This document shows, piece after piece, positions 41,927 through 49,697 of a DNA stretch of 64,000 bases. The translations under genes were made by a program, and so were the position numbers. Origin of the DNA: Bacteroidota bacterium. GTDB taxonomy: Bacteria > Bacteroidota > Bacteroidia > Cytophagales > Cytophagaceae. The notes beneath the pieces are model-generated. The model was not told where the DNA came from. It made no database searches and worked only from the letters and a program-made list of their open reading frames with translations. The DNA is taken from positions 124,001-188,000 of the forward strand of contig JAEWYS010000002.1 of the NCBI GenBank assembly GCA_023458555.1, written 5' to 3'. Positions within the stretch are counted from its first letter, which is position 1. Each line of letters opens with the position of its first letter.

Positions 41927-44404
41927 ATGAAAAAACTTTTTCTCTTCGCGATGCTGCTGGCAGTGTTCTGCCGCTCTGCATACGCTCAGCTCAACGAATC
42001 CTATCAGTGGGGCAATGTTGCCATAGGAGCCGGTGGATTTGTAACCGGCATTATTACCAGCAAAACAGAACGTGATCTGATGTACATCAGAACGGACGTA
42101 GGTGGCGCCTACCGCTGGGACAACAGCGGTAAGAAATGGATTCCGCTGACTGACTGGCTCAGCGCAGAACAAACCGGCCTCCTGGGAATCGAAGCGCTGG
42201 CCATAGACCCGCAGGCTCCCAACAAACTCTATATGCTGGCCGGAATAGATTATTTTCACAATGGCAAAAGTGCCATACTGAAGTCTGAAGATTACGGTGA
42301 AACCTTTGAGGTTATAGATGTTACCAGCCAGTTTAAGGCGCACGGAAACGGCATGGGACGCCAGAATGGTGAACGTCTGGCTGTAGATCCTAACAATGGC
42401 AATATCCTGTACTGTGGTACCAGAAGAAACGGCCTTTTTAAAAGTACGAATGCCGGAGCCACCTGGACCAGGATGAATTCGCTGAATGTAACATCTACCC
42501 CGAACGACAACGGTATCTGTTTTGTTCTGGCCGACAAAGGTAATGCGCAGGGCAATAATCCTTCTCAAAATCTGATTGTAGGTGTTTCGACCAAGAACGG
42601 AGCTAATCTCTACCGAAGCACTGATGCCGGCAACAGCTTCTCGGCTATTACCGGCGGCCCTTCCGGTCAAATGCCTCAGCGTGCTGTACCGGACGGGCAA
42701 GGCAACTTGTATATTACTTATGCAGATGGAGCCGGACCTCATTATGCACCTAATGAGTTAATGGAAACAGGCTCCGTATGGAAATATAACTTTAGCTCCG
42801 GCAATTGGACCAATATTACCCCATCTAATATCACTGCAGCTTTTGGCGGTATCAGCATTGATCCTCAGAATCCTCAGCGAATCCTTATATCAACCATTAA
42901 CAAATGGAATAATCAGGACAACGGACAAGCACATGGCGACCTCATTTTTGTAAGTACCAATGGAGGATCTTCCTGGTCTAATAAGTCAATTCTTATTGAT
43001 GTGAATGGTTGTGACTGGATCAAGGGAAAATCAATCCACTGGGCTGGCTCGATTGAGTTTAATCCTTTTAACACGAAGGAAGCCTGGGCAGTCTCCGGAA
43101 ATGGTGTTTTCCGTACAGAAAATATAGACGCATCGACTACCACATGGAAATTTATGCCACAGGGGCTGGAAGAGACAGTACCTCTTGACATTGTAAGCAT
43201 ACCAGGTGGGCCCATGGTATCCGTTATTGGTGACTTTGATGGATTCGTACATCATGATCCACGTACTTATAGCCCAATCCATAAGCCAAACACGGGAACA
43301 ACCACTGGCTTAGCCTATGCGGCAGGTAATACCAACATATTGCTTCGGGTAGGCAACGATATGTATTATACCCTGAACCAGGGAGCATCCTGGACAAAAA
43401 CCAATGCTCAGAACGGGCAAAAGGGTAAAGTCGCTATTTCAAGCGATGGAAATGTATTCCTTCACTGCCCCGAAAACTCAGGCACTACGTACCGAACCAC
43501 TGACCGGGGCAACAGCTGGACACAAGTACAAGGCCTTAGCTTTGCGAATGCCAAACCAGTAGCCGATCCGGTCAATAAAGATGTATTTTATGCCTACGAC
43601 AGACTAACCGGCAATTTCTACCGCAGTACCAATGGCGGCGTCAGCTTCACACAGTTAACTAAGCTAAGTGACTGGGGAACTCCGGTAATCCGCACAGTTC
43701 CCGGATATGAGGGCCATATCTGGTTTCCTCTCACCTGGAACGGACTTCACAGGTCAACCAACGGTGGCCAGACTGTTACTAAAATCAATTCGGTGTCCCA
43801 ATGCAGCGCGGTAGGTCTGGGCAAAGCCGCTCCGGGCAAAACATACCCCACTGTGTACATATGGGGAGTGGTTAATGGCATAACAGGTATCTTCCGCTCC
43901 ATTGATGAGGGCGCTACCTGGGAACGTATCAATGACGATCCGCATCAGTATGGCGGCATAGGCAACGGTGAGTTTGTCATTGGTGATATGAACGTATTTG
44001 GCCGTGTATATATGAGCACTGCCGGCCGTGGTATTGTACTGGGCGATCAGCTTGACTGCAACAATGAACCGGGTGGTACCGCTGTTATTGATGCCTGCGA
44101 AGTATGCTCCGGCGGTTCGACCGGTATTCCGGTAGCAACCGACCCGGACGATTGCCTGGTTTCTTCATTCAATCACAAGGTAGCTGCTACTTTTGAGTTC
44201 TATCCGAATCCTTTCAGTCAGCAACTGGCTGTGACATTGAAAAGAACCTCTGACTACAGACTAATGGATATGCACGGACAGATCGTAGAGTCAGGCAGAG
44301 CAGAAGGCAAAGTCCACCTCGGCCGACAGCTCAGACCGGGTATGTACCTGCTGAAAGTAACCAACGAACAGGAAGATATCGCTGTCAAGGTGACTAAGTT
44401 CTGA
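41927..44404 (+). CDS. secreted GH74-like (xyloglucanase-type) protein with T9SS sorting domain
   Basis: 825 residues. Signal peptide (LFLFAMLLAVFCRSAYAQ), then two beta-propeller halves with many Asp-box-like turns (KSTNAGATW, RSTDAGNSF, STNGGSSW, RTTDRGNSW). GGFVTGIITSKTERDLMYIR, followed by TDVGGAYRW (Asp57) and LTDWL, matches the GH74 start, where this Asp is a catalytic residue. The second half has WAGSIEFNPFNTKEAW; GH74 enzymes usually read D-P-F here, and this protein has Asn379, so activity may be altered. A Cys-rich linker (DCNNEPGGTAVIDACEVCSG) leads to a type A T9SS domain (FEFYPNPFSQQLAVTLK, then MYLLKVTNEQEDIAVKVTKF). The protein is predicted to be exported to the cell surface by T9SS. 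Confidence 0.87.
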   Translation: MKKLFLFAMLLAVFCRSAYAQLNESYQWGNVAIGAGGFVTGIITSKTERDLMYIRTDVGGAYRWDNSGKKWIPLTDWLSAEQTGLLGIEALAIDPQAPNKLYMLAGIDYFHNGKSAILKSEDYGETFEVIDVTSQFKAHGNGMGRQNGERLAVDPNNGNILYCGTRRNGLFKSTNAGATWTRMNSLNVTSTPNDNGICFVLADKGNAQGNNPSQNLIVGVSTKNGANLYRSTDAGNSFSAITGGPSGQMPQRAVPDGQGNLYITYADGAGPHYAPNELMETGSVWKYNFSSGNWTNITPSNITAAFGGISIDPQNPQRILISTINKWNNQDNGQAHGDLIFVSTNGGSSWSNKSILIDVNGCDWIKGKSIHWAGSIEFNPFNTKEAWAVSGNGVFRTENIDASTTTWKFMPQGLEETVPLDIVSIPGGPMVSVIGDFDGFVHHDPRTYSPIHKPNTGTTTGLAYAAGNTNILLRVGNDMYYTLNQGASWTKTNAQNGQKGKVAISSDGNVFLHCPENSGTTYRTTDRGNSWTQVQGLSFANAKPVADPVNKDVFYAYDRLTGNFYRSTNGGVSFTQLTKLSDWGTPVIRTVPGYEGHIWFPLTWNGLHRSTNGGQTVTKINSVSQCSAVGLGKAAPGKTYPTVYIWGVVNGITGIFRSIDEGATWERINDDPHQYGGIGNGEFVIGDMNVFGRVYMSTAGRGIVLGDQLDCNNEPGGTAVIDACEVCSGGSTGIPVATDPDDCLVSSFNHKVAATFEFYPNPFSQQLAVTLKRTSDYRLMDMHGQIVESGRAEGKVHLGRQLRPGMYLLKVTNEQEDIAVKVTKF

Positions 44405-44431
44405 TTGATGAATAATTAGCAAACCACAAAC

Positions 44432-44482
44432 CCTATAAAAAACAAAGGTCATCTGATATCGATGACCTTTGTTTTTTATAGG
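44432..44482. terminator. perfect 22-bp-arm terminator after the GH74-like gene
   Basis: The arms 44432-44453 and 44461-44482 pair without mismatch around a 7-base loop. The core AACAAAGGTCATC/GATGACCTTTGTT is flanked by A- and T-runs on both sides, so it should work in both directions. A close relative follows katG at 47269. Confidence 0.85.
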
Positions 44483-44814
44483 AAATAAACGTGAGGCAAC
44501 AATGTAGCTATCGCATTTTGCCGGCCATAAGACACGGCAACGGCACATGAATGCGAAACACGAATAACAGCGAAAAAGCCTTTGCGCTAGAGAGATCTCT
44601 ATACTTATTAAAACATTACATGCCTATCTACCAACCATTAACAAAAAAAACATCAGCCAAGTGCCCGGCAAAACAGCTCAATCCAACTTCAATCGTTGGC
44701 TCAATTTTCGGATAAAGCAACTTTCATTGGTATAAATTTTATTTAAAAACGCTAAATCCATAAAAGGCCCTTCTATCTACAATTTACTTCAATATCAATA
44801 TTATATCTATTATT

Positions 44815-44829
44815 ATAGATTATATCTAT
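44815..44829 (+). promoter_or_regulatory. ATAG-N7-CTAT box upstream of katG (OxyR half-operator-like)
   Basis: ATAG at 44815-44818 and CTAT at 44826-44829 are separated by exactly seven bases, the spacing of one half of the OxyR operator. A further CTAT lies at 44807-44810 but with a 4-base gap. It sits about 45 bases before the candidate -7 box. The AT-rich background makes chance likely enough that this stays tentative. Confidence 0.35.
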
Positions 44830-44873
44830 ATTCTTATAAAAAATAATGATTTTCATCTATATGTCATAGTAAG

Positions 44874-44881
44874 TACTTTTG
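44874..44881 (+). promoter_or_regulatory. candidate -7 box for katG
   Basis: TACTTTTG fits TAnnTTTG and lies 47 bases before the katG ATG. A TTTTC block lies at roughly the -33 position. Confidence 0.45.
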
Positions 44882-44928
44882 CAGAGTACAGAAAAGTACA
44901 ATATCAGCAAAGAATAATACTACTAACT

Positions 44929-47208
44929 ATGAAGAAAACCCTTATAGCTGTCGGTTTGCTCGTGTTTTTCACAGGCTGCCACCAAAATAATGAAGATAAT
45001 ACAGTCACCAGTGAAAAAGGAGGCTGCCCGTTTCATTTTGGTAAAAAAGGTCAGTCGGCCGGACTTAGTACAACCGGCAATGGCAAAACCAACAAAGACT
45101 GGTGGCCAAATCAGCTGGATTTAAGCATCCTGAGACAACATTCGGAGAGATCAAACCCTATGGGCAAAGATTTCGATTATGCAAAAGCATTCAACAACCT
45201 GGATTATGAAGCTCTGAAAAAAGACATCCGTGAGGTAATGACCACTTCGCAAGACTGGTGGCCAGCCGACTATGGCAATTATGGTCCATTATTTATTCGT
45301 ATGGCCTGGCATAGCGCAGGTACTTACCGTACGGGCGACGGGCGTGGCGGTACACGTGAAGGTCAGCAACGTTTTGCACCGCTAAACAGCTGGCCAGACA
45401 ATGCCAACCTTGACAAAGCAAGAAGACTTCTCTGGCCTGTTAAGCAAAAATATGGCAATAAAATCTCCTGGGCTGACTTAATGATCCTTACCGGCAACGT
45501 AGCGCTTGAGTCTATGGGCTTTAAAACCCTTGGCTTTGGCGGTGGCCGGGAAGATGTATGGGAACCTGCCGGTAATGTGTACTGGGGATCGGAGGAAGAA
45601 ATGCTGGACGATAAGCGTTTTGACAAAGACCGGAATCTGGAAAAACCACTGGCAGCAGCACAAATGGGCTTGATTTATGTAAACCCTGAAGGTCCCAATG
45701 GAAACCCTGACCCTTTGCTGGCTGCTAAAGATATACGCGAAACTTTTGGTCGCATGGGTATGAATGATGAGGAAACCGTAGCCCTTATAGCCGGTGGACA
45801 CACGCTGGGAAAAACACATGGCGCCGCAGCTGGCACGCACTTAGGCGCTGATCCGGAAGCAGCCGACATTGAAGAGCAGGGACTTGGCTGGAAAAACAGT
45901 TACGGTACCGGAAAAGGAAAAGACGCTATTACCTCCGGTCTGGAAGTGATCTGGACTACCACACCAACTAAATGGAGCCATGGATTTTTCAAAAACCTGT
46001 TTGAAAACGAATGGGAGCTTACCAAAAGTCCGGGAGGGGCACACCAATGGGTTGCCAAAGATCCTAAAGTAATGGTTCCCGATGCATTTGACAAAAGTAA
46101 GATGCATAAGCCTACCATGCTTACTACAGACCTTTCTTTACGATTTGACCCGGTATACGGTGAAATTTCAAAGAACTTTCTGGAACATCCGGAACAATTT
46201 GAAGCTGCATTTGCCCGCGCCTGGTTTAAGCTAACCCATCGTGATATGGGGCCTAAAACAACGTATCTGGGACCTGAAATTCCGAAGGAAGAGTTTTTAT
46301 GGCAGGATCCGATCCCGGCACTTAACCACAAAATTGTTGATGCCAGAGACATTGCCGAATTAAAGGCTGCCATAGTAAAATCAGGACTTACTACCGGCGA
46401 GCTTGTATCAACAGCATGGGCCTCGGCTTCGACCTATCGCCATTCCGACAGAAAAGGCGGCGCTAATGGTGCCCGTATACGCCTTGCACCACAAAAGAAC
46501 TGGGATGCAAACAACCCCGAACAATTGAATAAGGTGTTAACCAAACTGGAAGAAATTCAGAAAAACTTCAATGCTAAGTCCGGCAGCAAAAAAGTCTCTA
46601 TGGCTGACTTAATTGTATTAGGCGGAAACGCAGGTGTGGAAGAATCTGCCAGAAAAGCCGGATACCCGGTCAACGTTCCATTCATCCCCGGTCGTATGGA
46701 TGCATCACAAGACCAAACGGACCCGGCTTCTATAGCCTTACTTGAGCCAATGGCAGACGGATTCCGCAATTACTTAAAGAAACAGTACACCATTTCAACA
46801 GAAGAGTTATTGATTGACAAAGCTCAGTTGCTTACGCTGACAGTACCCGAAATGACTGTGCTGGTAGGCGGAATGCGTGTTATGAATGTGAATTATGACA
46901 ATTCAACGCATGGTGTTTTCACCACACAACCGGGCACATTAAGTAATGATTTCTTTGTAAATCTGCTGGATATGAATACCGAGTGGAAAGCAACGGATAA
47001 TACCAAAGAAGTATTTGAAGGAAAAGACCAGACAACCGGAAAGGTTAAATGGACGGCTACCCGCGCTGATCTGATTTTTGGGTCTAACTCAGAATTAAGA
47101 GCGTTGGCAGAAGTTTACGGAAGCAATGATGCCAAGGAGAAATTTGTCAGTGATTTTGTTGCAGCCTGGACAAAAGTAATGAATCTGGACAGATTTGATT
47201 TGAAATAA
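44929..47208 (+). CDS. katG: catalase-peroxidase with a lipoprotein signal
   Basis: 759 residues. The N-terminus MKKTLIAVGLLVFFTGC is a lipoprotein signal with Cys17, followed by a polar linker and the KatG start block GGCPFHFGKKG. The N-terminal catalytic half has the distal triad R124, W127, H128 (FIRMAWHSAGTYR), Y250 (GLIYVNPEGP) and M276 for the Trp-Tyr-Met adduct, and proximal H291 (AGGHTLGKTHG). The second, inactive half is complete (WASASTYRHSDRKGGANGAR, VLVGGMRVMN). It removes hydrogen peroxide. Most KatG are cytoplasmic; an exported form (KatP-like) is less common, and here lipid anchoring outside the inner membrane is predicted. It is followed by a strong terminator. Confidence 0.94.
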   Translation: MKKTLIAVGLLVFFTGCHQNNEDNTVTSEKGGCPFHFGKKGQSAGLSTTGNGKTNKDWWPNQLDLSILRQHSERSNPMGKDFDYAKAFNNLDYEALKKDIREVMTTSQDWWPADYGNYGPLFIRMAWHSAGTYRTGDGRGGTREGQQRFAPLNSWPDNANLDKARRLLWPVKQKYGNKISWADLMILTGNVALESMGFKTLGFGGGREDVWEPAGNVYWGSEEEMLDDKRFDKDRNLEKPLAAAQMGLIYVNPEGPNGNPDPLLAAKDIRETFGRMGMNDEETVALIAGGHTLGKTHGAAAGTHLGADPEAADIEEQGLGWKNSYGTGKGKDAITSGLEVIWTTTPTKWSHGFFKNLFENEWELTKSPGGAHQWVAKDPKVMVPDAFDKSKMHKPTMLTTDLSLRFDPVYGEISKNFLEHPEQFEAAFARAWFKLTHRDMGPKTTYLGPEIPKEEFLWQDPIPALNHKIVDARDIAELKAAIVKSGLTTGELVSTAWASASTYRHSDRKGGANGARIRLAPQKNWDANNPEQLNKVLTKLEEIQKNFNAKSGSKKVSMADLIVLGGNAGVEESARKAGYPVNVPFIPGRMDASQDQTDPASIALLEPMADGFRNYLKKQYTISTEELLIDKAQLLTLTVPEMTVLVGGMRVMNVNYDNSTHGVFTTQPGTLSNDFFVNLLDMNTEWKATDNTKEVFEGKDQTTGKVKWTATRADLIFGSNSELRALAEVYGSNDAKEKFVSDFVAAWTKVMNLDRFDLK

Positions 47209-47268
47209 TTTAAGCATGACACTACTTTTATAGACACAGGCAAAGCTAGTAAATGGCAAGCCCCCTAT

Positions 47269-47318
47269 AAAAAGAACAAAGGTCATCCAGTATCGGATGA
47301 CCTTTGTTCTTTTTATGC
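47269..47318. terminator. perfect 22-bp-arm terminator after katG
   Basis: The arms 47269-47290 and 47297-47318 pair without mismatch around a 6-base loop and share the AACAAAGGTCATC core with the terminator at 44432. It lies 60 bases after the stop and should work in both directions. Confidence 0.85.
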
Positions 47319-47709
47319 ATTGGTCACAAGACACAACGACGCAAGAGGGGTTCAAATACCAACAAGGGTGGAAAAGCCAGCCCCTGCGAAGAGGCTCTCT
47401 ACTTTTTTCTAATGGTTATCTCTAACGTTTCGGTCGGTGTGCCACACGACCGAGGTGAGAACGGGACACAGACCACGGGATAGGTGTTTTTAGTCATTGG
47501 GCATAAGAAACAATGACGGCTATGAATTCAATAATACCGGCAAAACCGAAGCGACTGGGGAACTTTTAAACACTGAGCTACTGAGGGAGCACCGGATTAC
47601 AAGTCTGAAGACTGCAATCCCAATAAGGCAACACTTTTACCAATTGCTTATTACTTTTCAATGCCTTATTTTTAACTTTTCAATATAGTAAACAGCATTT
47701 TAGGCACCT
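47319..47709. other. intergenic border of the second Rhs island
   Basis: 391 bases with no convincing gene. It holds a GC-rich inverted repeat (47429-47455) and, near 47590-47640, blocks such as GATTACAAG and CAATCCCAATAAGG that look like debris of a longer repeat. Base composition changes sharply from katG into this stretch. Confidence 0.55.
47429..47455. repeat. GC-rich inverted repeat at the island border
   Basis: TCGGTC and GTGTG pair with CACAC and GACCGA with a one-base bulge and almost no loop. It stands out in an otherwise AT-rich spacer and may be a transposon end or extragenic palindrome. Confidence 0.45.
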
Positions 47710-48039
47710 ATGAGTATTAAGTTTGGAGACAGAATGATGCAGGCACGCAAGGAAAAAAAGATCTCACGCGAAGAACTGGCTGAAAAAATAGGAACCTCCG
47801 GGCCTATTATCGGACGCTATGAACGTAACGACATGATGCCCTCTGTGGAGATTGCTACTAAAATTTCAGAAGCGCTGGAAGTAGAAGAGTTACCAGGCTA
47901 TTTAAGCAATAAAACTATCAATAGAGCAATTATATCAGTTAATAAAACTAACCATAAAAGCTTTACATATGCATTTACTTTTTTCTCAATTTTATTTTTC
48001 CCTGGCAATAACAGAATATTTGCAACAATCGGAATATAA
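47710..48039 (+). CDS. truncated XRE-family regulator
   Basis: 109 residues. The first 60 are a full XRE helix-turn-helix (FGDRMMQARKEKKISREELA, then EKIGTSGPIIGRYERN and PSVEIATKISEALEVE). After that, intact family members continue with a helical dimerisation tail (LDYLVG and onward); here the frame goes into an unrelated hydrophobic stretch that runs antisense through the neighbouring membrane-protein gene. The C-terminus therefore looks replaced by a junction near 47890. DNA binding may persist, dimerisation probably not. It converges with and overlaps the 47898-48200 gene. Confidence 0.6.
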   Translation: MSIKFGDRMMQARKEKKISREELAEKIGTSGPIIGRYERNDMMPSVEIATKISEALEVEELPGYLSNKTINRAIISVNKTNHKSFTYAFTFFSILFFPGNNRIFATIGI

Positions 48040-48200
48040 TAAGATTCACTATAATATAATGTATTTATTGCCGTTTCTCCTTCTTCAATTGGCCTTCCTT
48101 CATCCTCTCGTATTGATACATAATGAAGATAAATCTTCTTTGAATATAAATAAGTAAATAAAATAGTTAACACAGCAACAAAAGTGGATAATATATTCAT
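47898..48200 (-). CDS. small membrane protein, candidate immunity for the orphan Rhs tip
   Basis: 100 residues with membrane segments at the N-terminus (ILSTFVAVLTILFTYLY), middle (YIPIVANILLL) and C-terminus (LLWLVLLTDIIALLIVLLL). It starts 6 bases after the stop of the orphan Rhs tip gene, the usual position of an immunity gene. It is AT-rich like the other genes of the island. It also overlaps the 3' end of the truncated XRE gene on the other strand. No family recognised. Confidence 0.65.
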   Translation of the reverse strand: MNILSTFVAVLTILFTYLYSKKIYLHYVSIREDEGRPIEEGETAINTLYYSESYYIPIVANILLLPGKNKIEKKVNAYVKLLWLVLLTDIIALLIVLLLK

Positions 48201-48206
48201 TTTTAA

Positions 48207-49094
48207 TTATTTATGATCAACATAGGTTTTATCTTGAACAGCTGAATAGTCACCAGGATCCCTGTATGGAATTTTGTAATTGTTTCCAACAGACCATGAA
48301 GGAGATGTTAAGGAAACATCAACTTTTATAAACCCTGCTCCTATAGACCCTTCTGCAACAGTAATATTTTGAGTAAACTCTGGTCCATTTCCAGTATTTT
48401 TCATTGTTGTAGTAAGCCCAAAGGTAGTTGCTGACACTGATGTTTCATTTAATTGAGGCCCCTCTATTAAACTAGGAACCCCCATTTCAACATTCCCCGA
48501 CAACGTCCCCAAAGGAGTACTAGCTGACACAGTTGCATTAATATTAGGATCGTATACTTCAGTATCTATCGAAACAGATTCCCCATTTGATGCTAAAGTA
48601 GCATTTAAATTAATTGCTTTAGCTGTTATTCCAATTTCTCCACCAACTCCGTGTCCTGCAATTGCTCCTCTTAAACTTAGATTTGGCCCAAATGAAATAT
48701 CTACATCTAATCTTAAAGCATAATCTTCTTCGATAGTTTGATCAGAGTCAGATACCGTAGATAAAGATGTTGATTTAGAATATTTATTAGGATTAATTGT
48801 CCTAGGCACTCCCATATATGATTGAACATTGCTCTGTTTTTGATTTTCAACAATCAACCTATTTATTTTCTGTATATTGTAAGGACCATTAACAACAGAT
48901 CCATCTATAGCCTGTTGTTCTTCCAAGCCATCTAAATCAATTGCGTAAATAGGTTTATTCCCTGCAAACTGATATGGAGTATAGAAAGGAAAAGATTTAA
49001 ACAACGGATCCACACTCAAAAATCTACCTAAAGCAGGATTGTATATACGGAAGCCATAGTCATAAGTACTTCCGCCACCGCCAAGGCCTACCAT
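48207..49094 (-). CDS. orphan Rhs C-terminal tip
   Basis: 295 residues from ATG 49094. It begins inside an Rhs core block: MVGLGGGGSTYDYGFRIYNP, then ALGRFLSVDPL, FAGNKPIYAID and the LDGLEE junction. The rest is a beta-rich tip of about 240 residues (LDVDISFGPNLSLRGAIAG, then INLNATLASNGES and the closing SWSVGNNYKIPYRDPGD) with no motif I know. The same frame upstream reads FYGFNGKERD, which belongs to the core block, but has no ATG. Another frame there opens with ATG 49162 and a signal-like MKRLVLLSALAVV. This is the pattern of a displaced toxin cassette left behind when the main tip was exchanged. Confidence 0.7.
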   Translation of the reverse strand: MVGLGGGGSTYDYGFRIYNPALGRFLSVDPLFKSFPFYTPYQFAGNKPIYAIDLDGLEEQQAIDGSVVNGPYNIQKINRLIVENQKQSNVQSYMGVPRTINPNKYSKSTSLSTVSDSDQTIEEDYALRLDVDISFGPNLSLRGAIAGHGVGGEIGITAKAINLNATLASNGESVSIDTEVYDPNINATVSASTPLGTLSGNVEMGVPSLIEGPQLNETSVSATTFGLTTTMKNTGNGPEFTQNITVAEGSIGAGFIKVDVSLTSPSWSVGNNYKIPYRDPGDYSAVQDKTYVDHK

Positions 49095-49308
49095 ATCCCG
49101 TTCCTTACCGTTAAAGCCATAAAAACAACGGCCAATGCCGACAATAATACTAGTCTTTTCATAGCTGTATAAAAATTTCAGGTAAAGATACTTCTATCAA
49201 GACATAAACAAAAAGCCAACTCTTAAAGAGTTGACTTTCTTGCTTATATTAGAACGTATAAATCCTATGATATGGGTTCAGGATTACAAATCAGGAACAG
49301 AGGGAAGT

Positions 49309-49512
49309 TTATACACTTTTCATTTTGAATTTCACGACGTCTGTTATTAGTAACAACACTCTAGATATTAAACCAATTAAACACAAGCTTAAAAAATAAG
49401 GATCTTTAGGAATAATATCTTCTGTTAAATATGCCATTAAAGGAAAAAAGAAAAACAGAAAGCCAATAGAACTTAACACTTTTAAAATGTTGTGTTGGAA
49501 TAAAAGTAACAT
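49309..49512 (-). CDS. second half of a split four-helix membrane protein
   Basis: 67 residues with two membrane helices (LSSIGFLFFFFPLMAYL and FLSLCLIGLISRVLLLI). Its ATG lies 31 bases inside the end of the 49482-49694 frame. Together the two pieces would form one four-helix protein of about 130 residues. The frames switch around CAACACAACATTTTAAAAG (near 49484-49502), so a one-base indel in the A/T run is the simplest cause. As a pair they occupy the immunity-gene position behind the Rhs protein. Confidence 0.5.
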   Translation of the reverse strand: MLLLFQHNILKVLSSIGFLFFFFPLMAYLTEDIIPKDPYFLSLCLIGLISRVLLLITDVVKFKMKSV

Positions 49513-49694
49513 ACTAAAAATAGCATAGCACCTATTGAATTAATGAGATATATCAAAACATTATTAGTGTCTTGCACAAACAAACTTAACAATCCTCCAT
49601 TGATAGTCATTAAAATAACTTGAACTATTGGAATAAATGCAGTAAGCACCAATAAAACTCCTATAACTAAAGATGTTTTGCAATATTTTATCAT
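49482..49694 (-). CDS. first half of a split four-helix membrane protein, candidate Rhs immunity
   Basis: 70 residues with two membrane helices (TSLVIGVLLVLTAFIPIVQV and YLINSIGAMLFLVCYFY). It begins 3 bases after the stop of the Rhs gene, so it is translationally linked. The chain ends abruptly with SNTTF while the other frame continues with two further helices. Function as an immunity protein is inferred from position only. Confidence 0.55.
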   Translation of the reverse strand: MIKYCKTSLVIGVLLVLTAFIPIVQVILMTINGGLLSLFVQDTNNVLIYLINSIGAMLFLVCYFYSNTTF

Positions 49695-49697
49695 AGA

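Larger units (their letters stand above)
44483..44928. other. AT-rich intergenic region upstream of katG
   Basis: 446 bases. The left part has a loose CGCATT/AATGCG inverted repeat (44512-44555). The right half is extremely AT-rich and carries the katG regulatory signals described separately. No gene. Confidence 0.6.

Noticed and set aside
41870..42742. A 290-codon minus-strand open frame opposite the GH74-like gene
   Set aside because: It is antisense to a gene with a signal peptide and clear family motifs; its own translation looks random.
47497..47688. A 63-codon plus-strand frame upstream of the truncated XRE gene
   Set aside because: It has no family resemblance or ribosome-binding context and lies in repeat-like debris.
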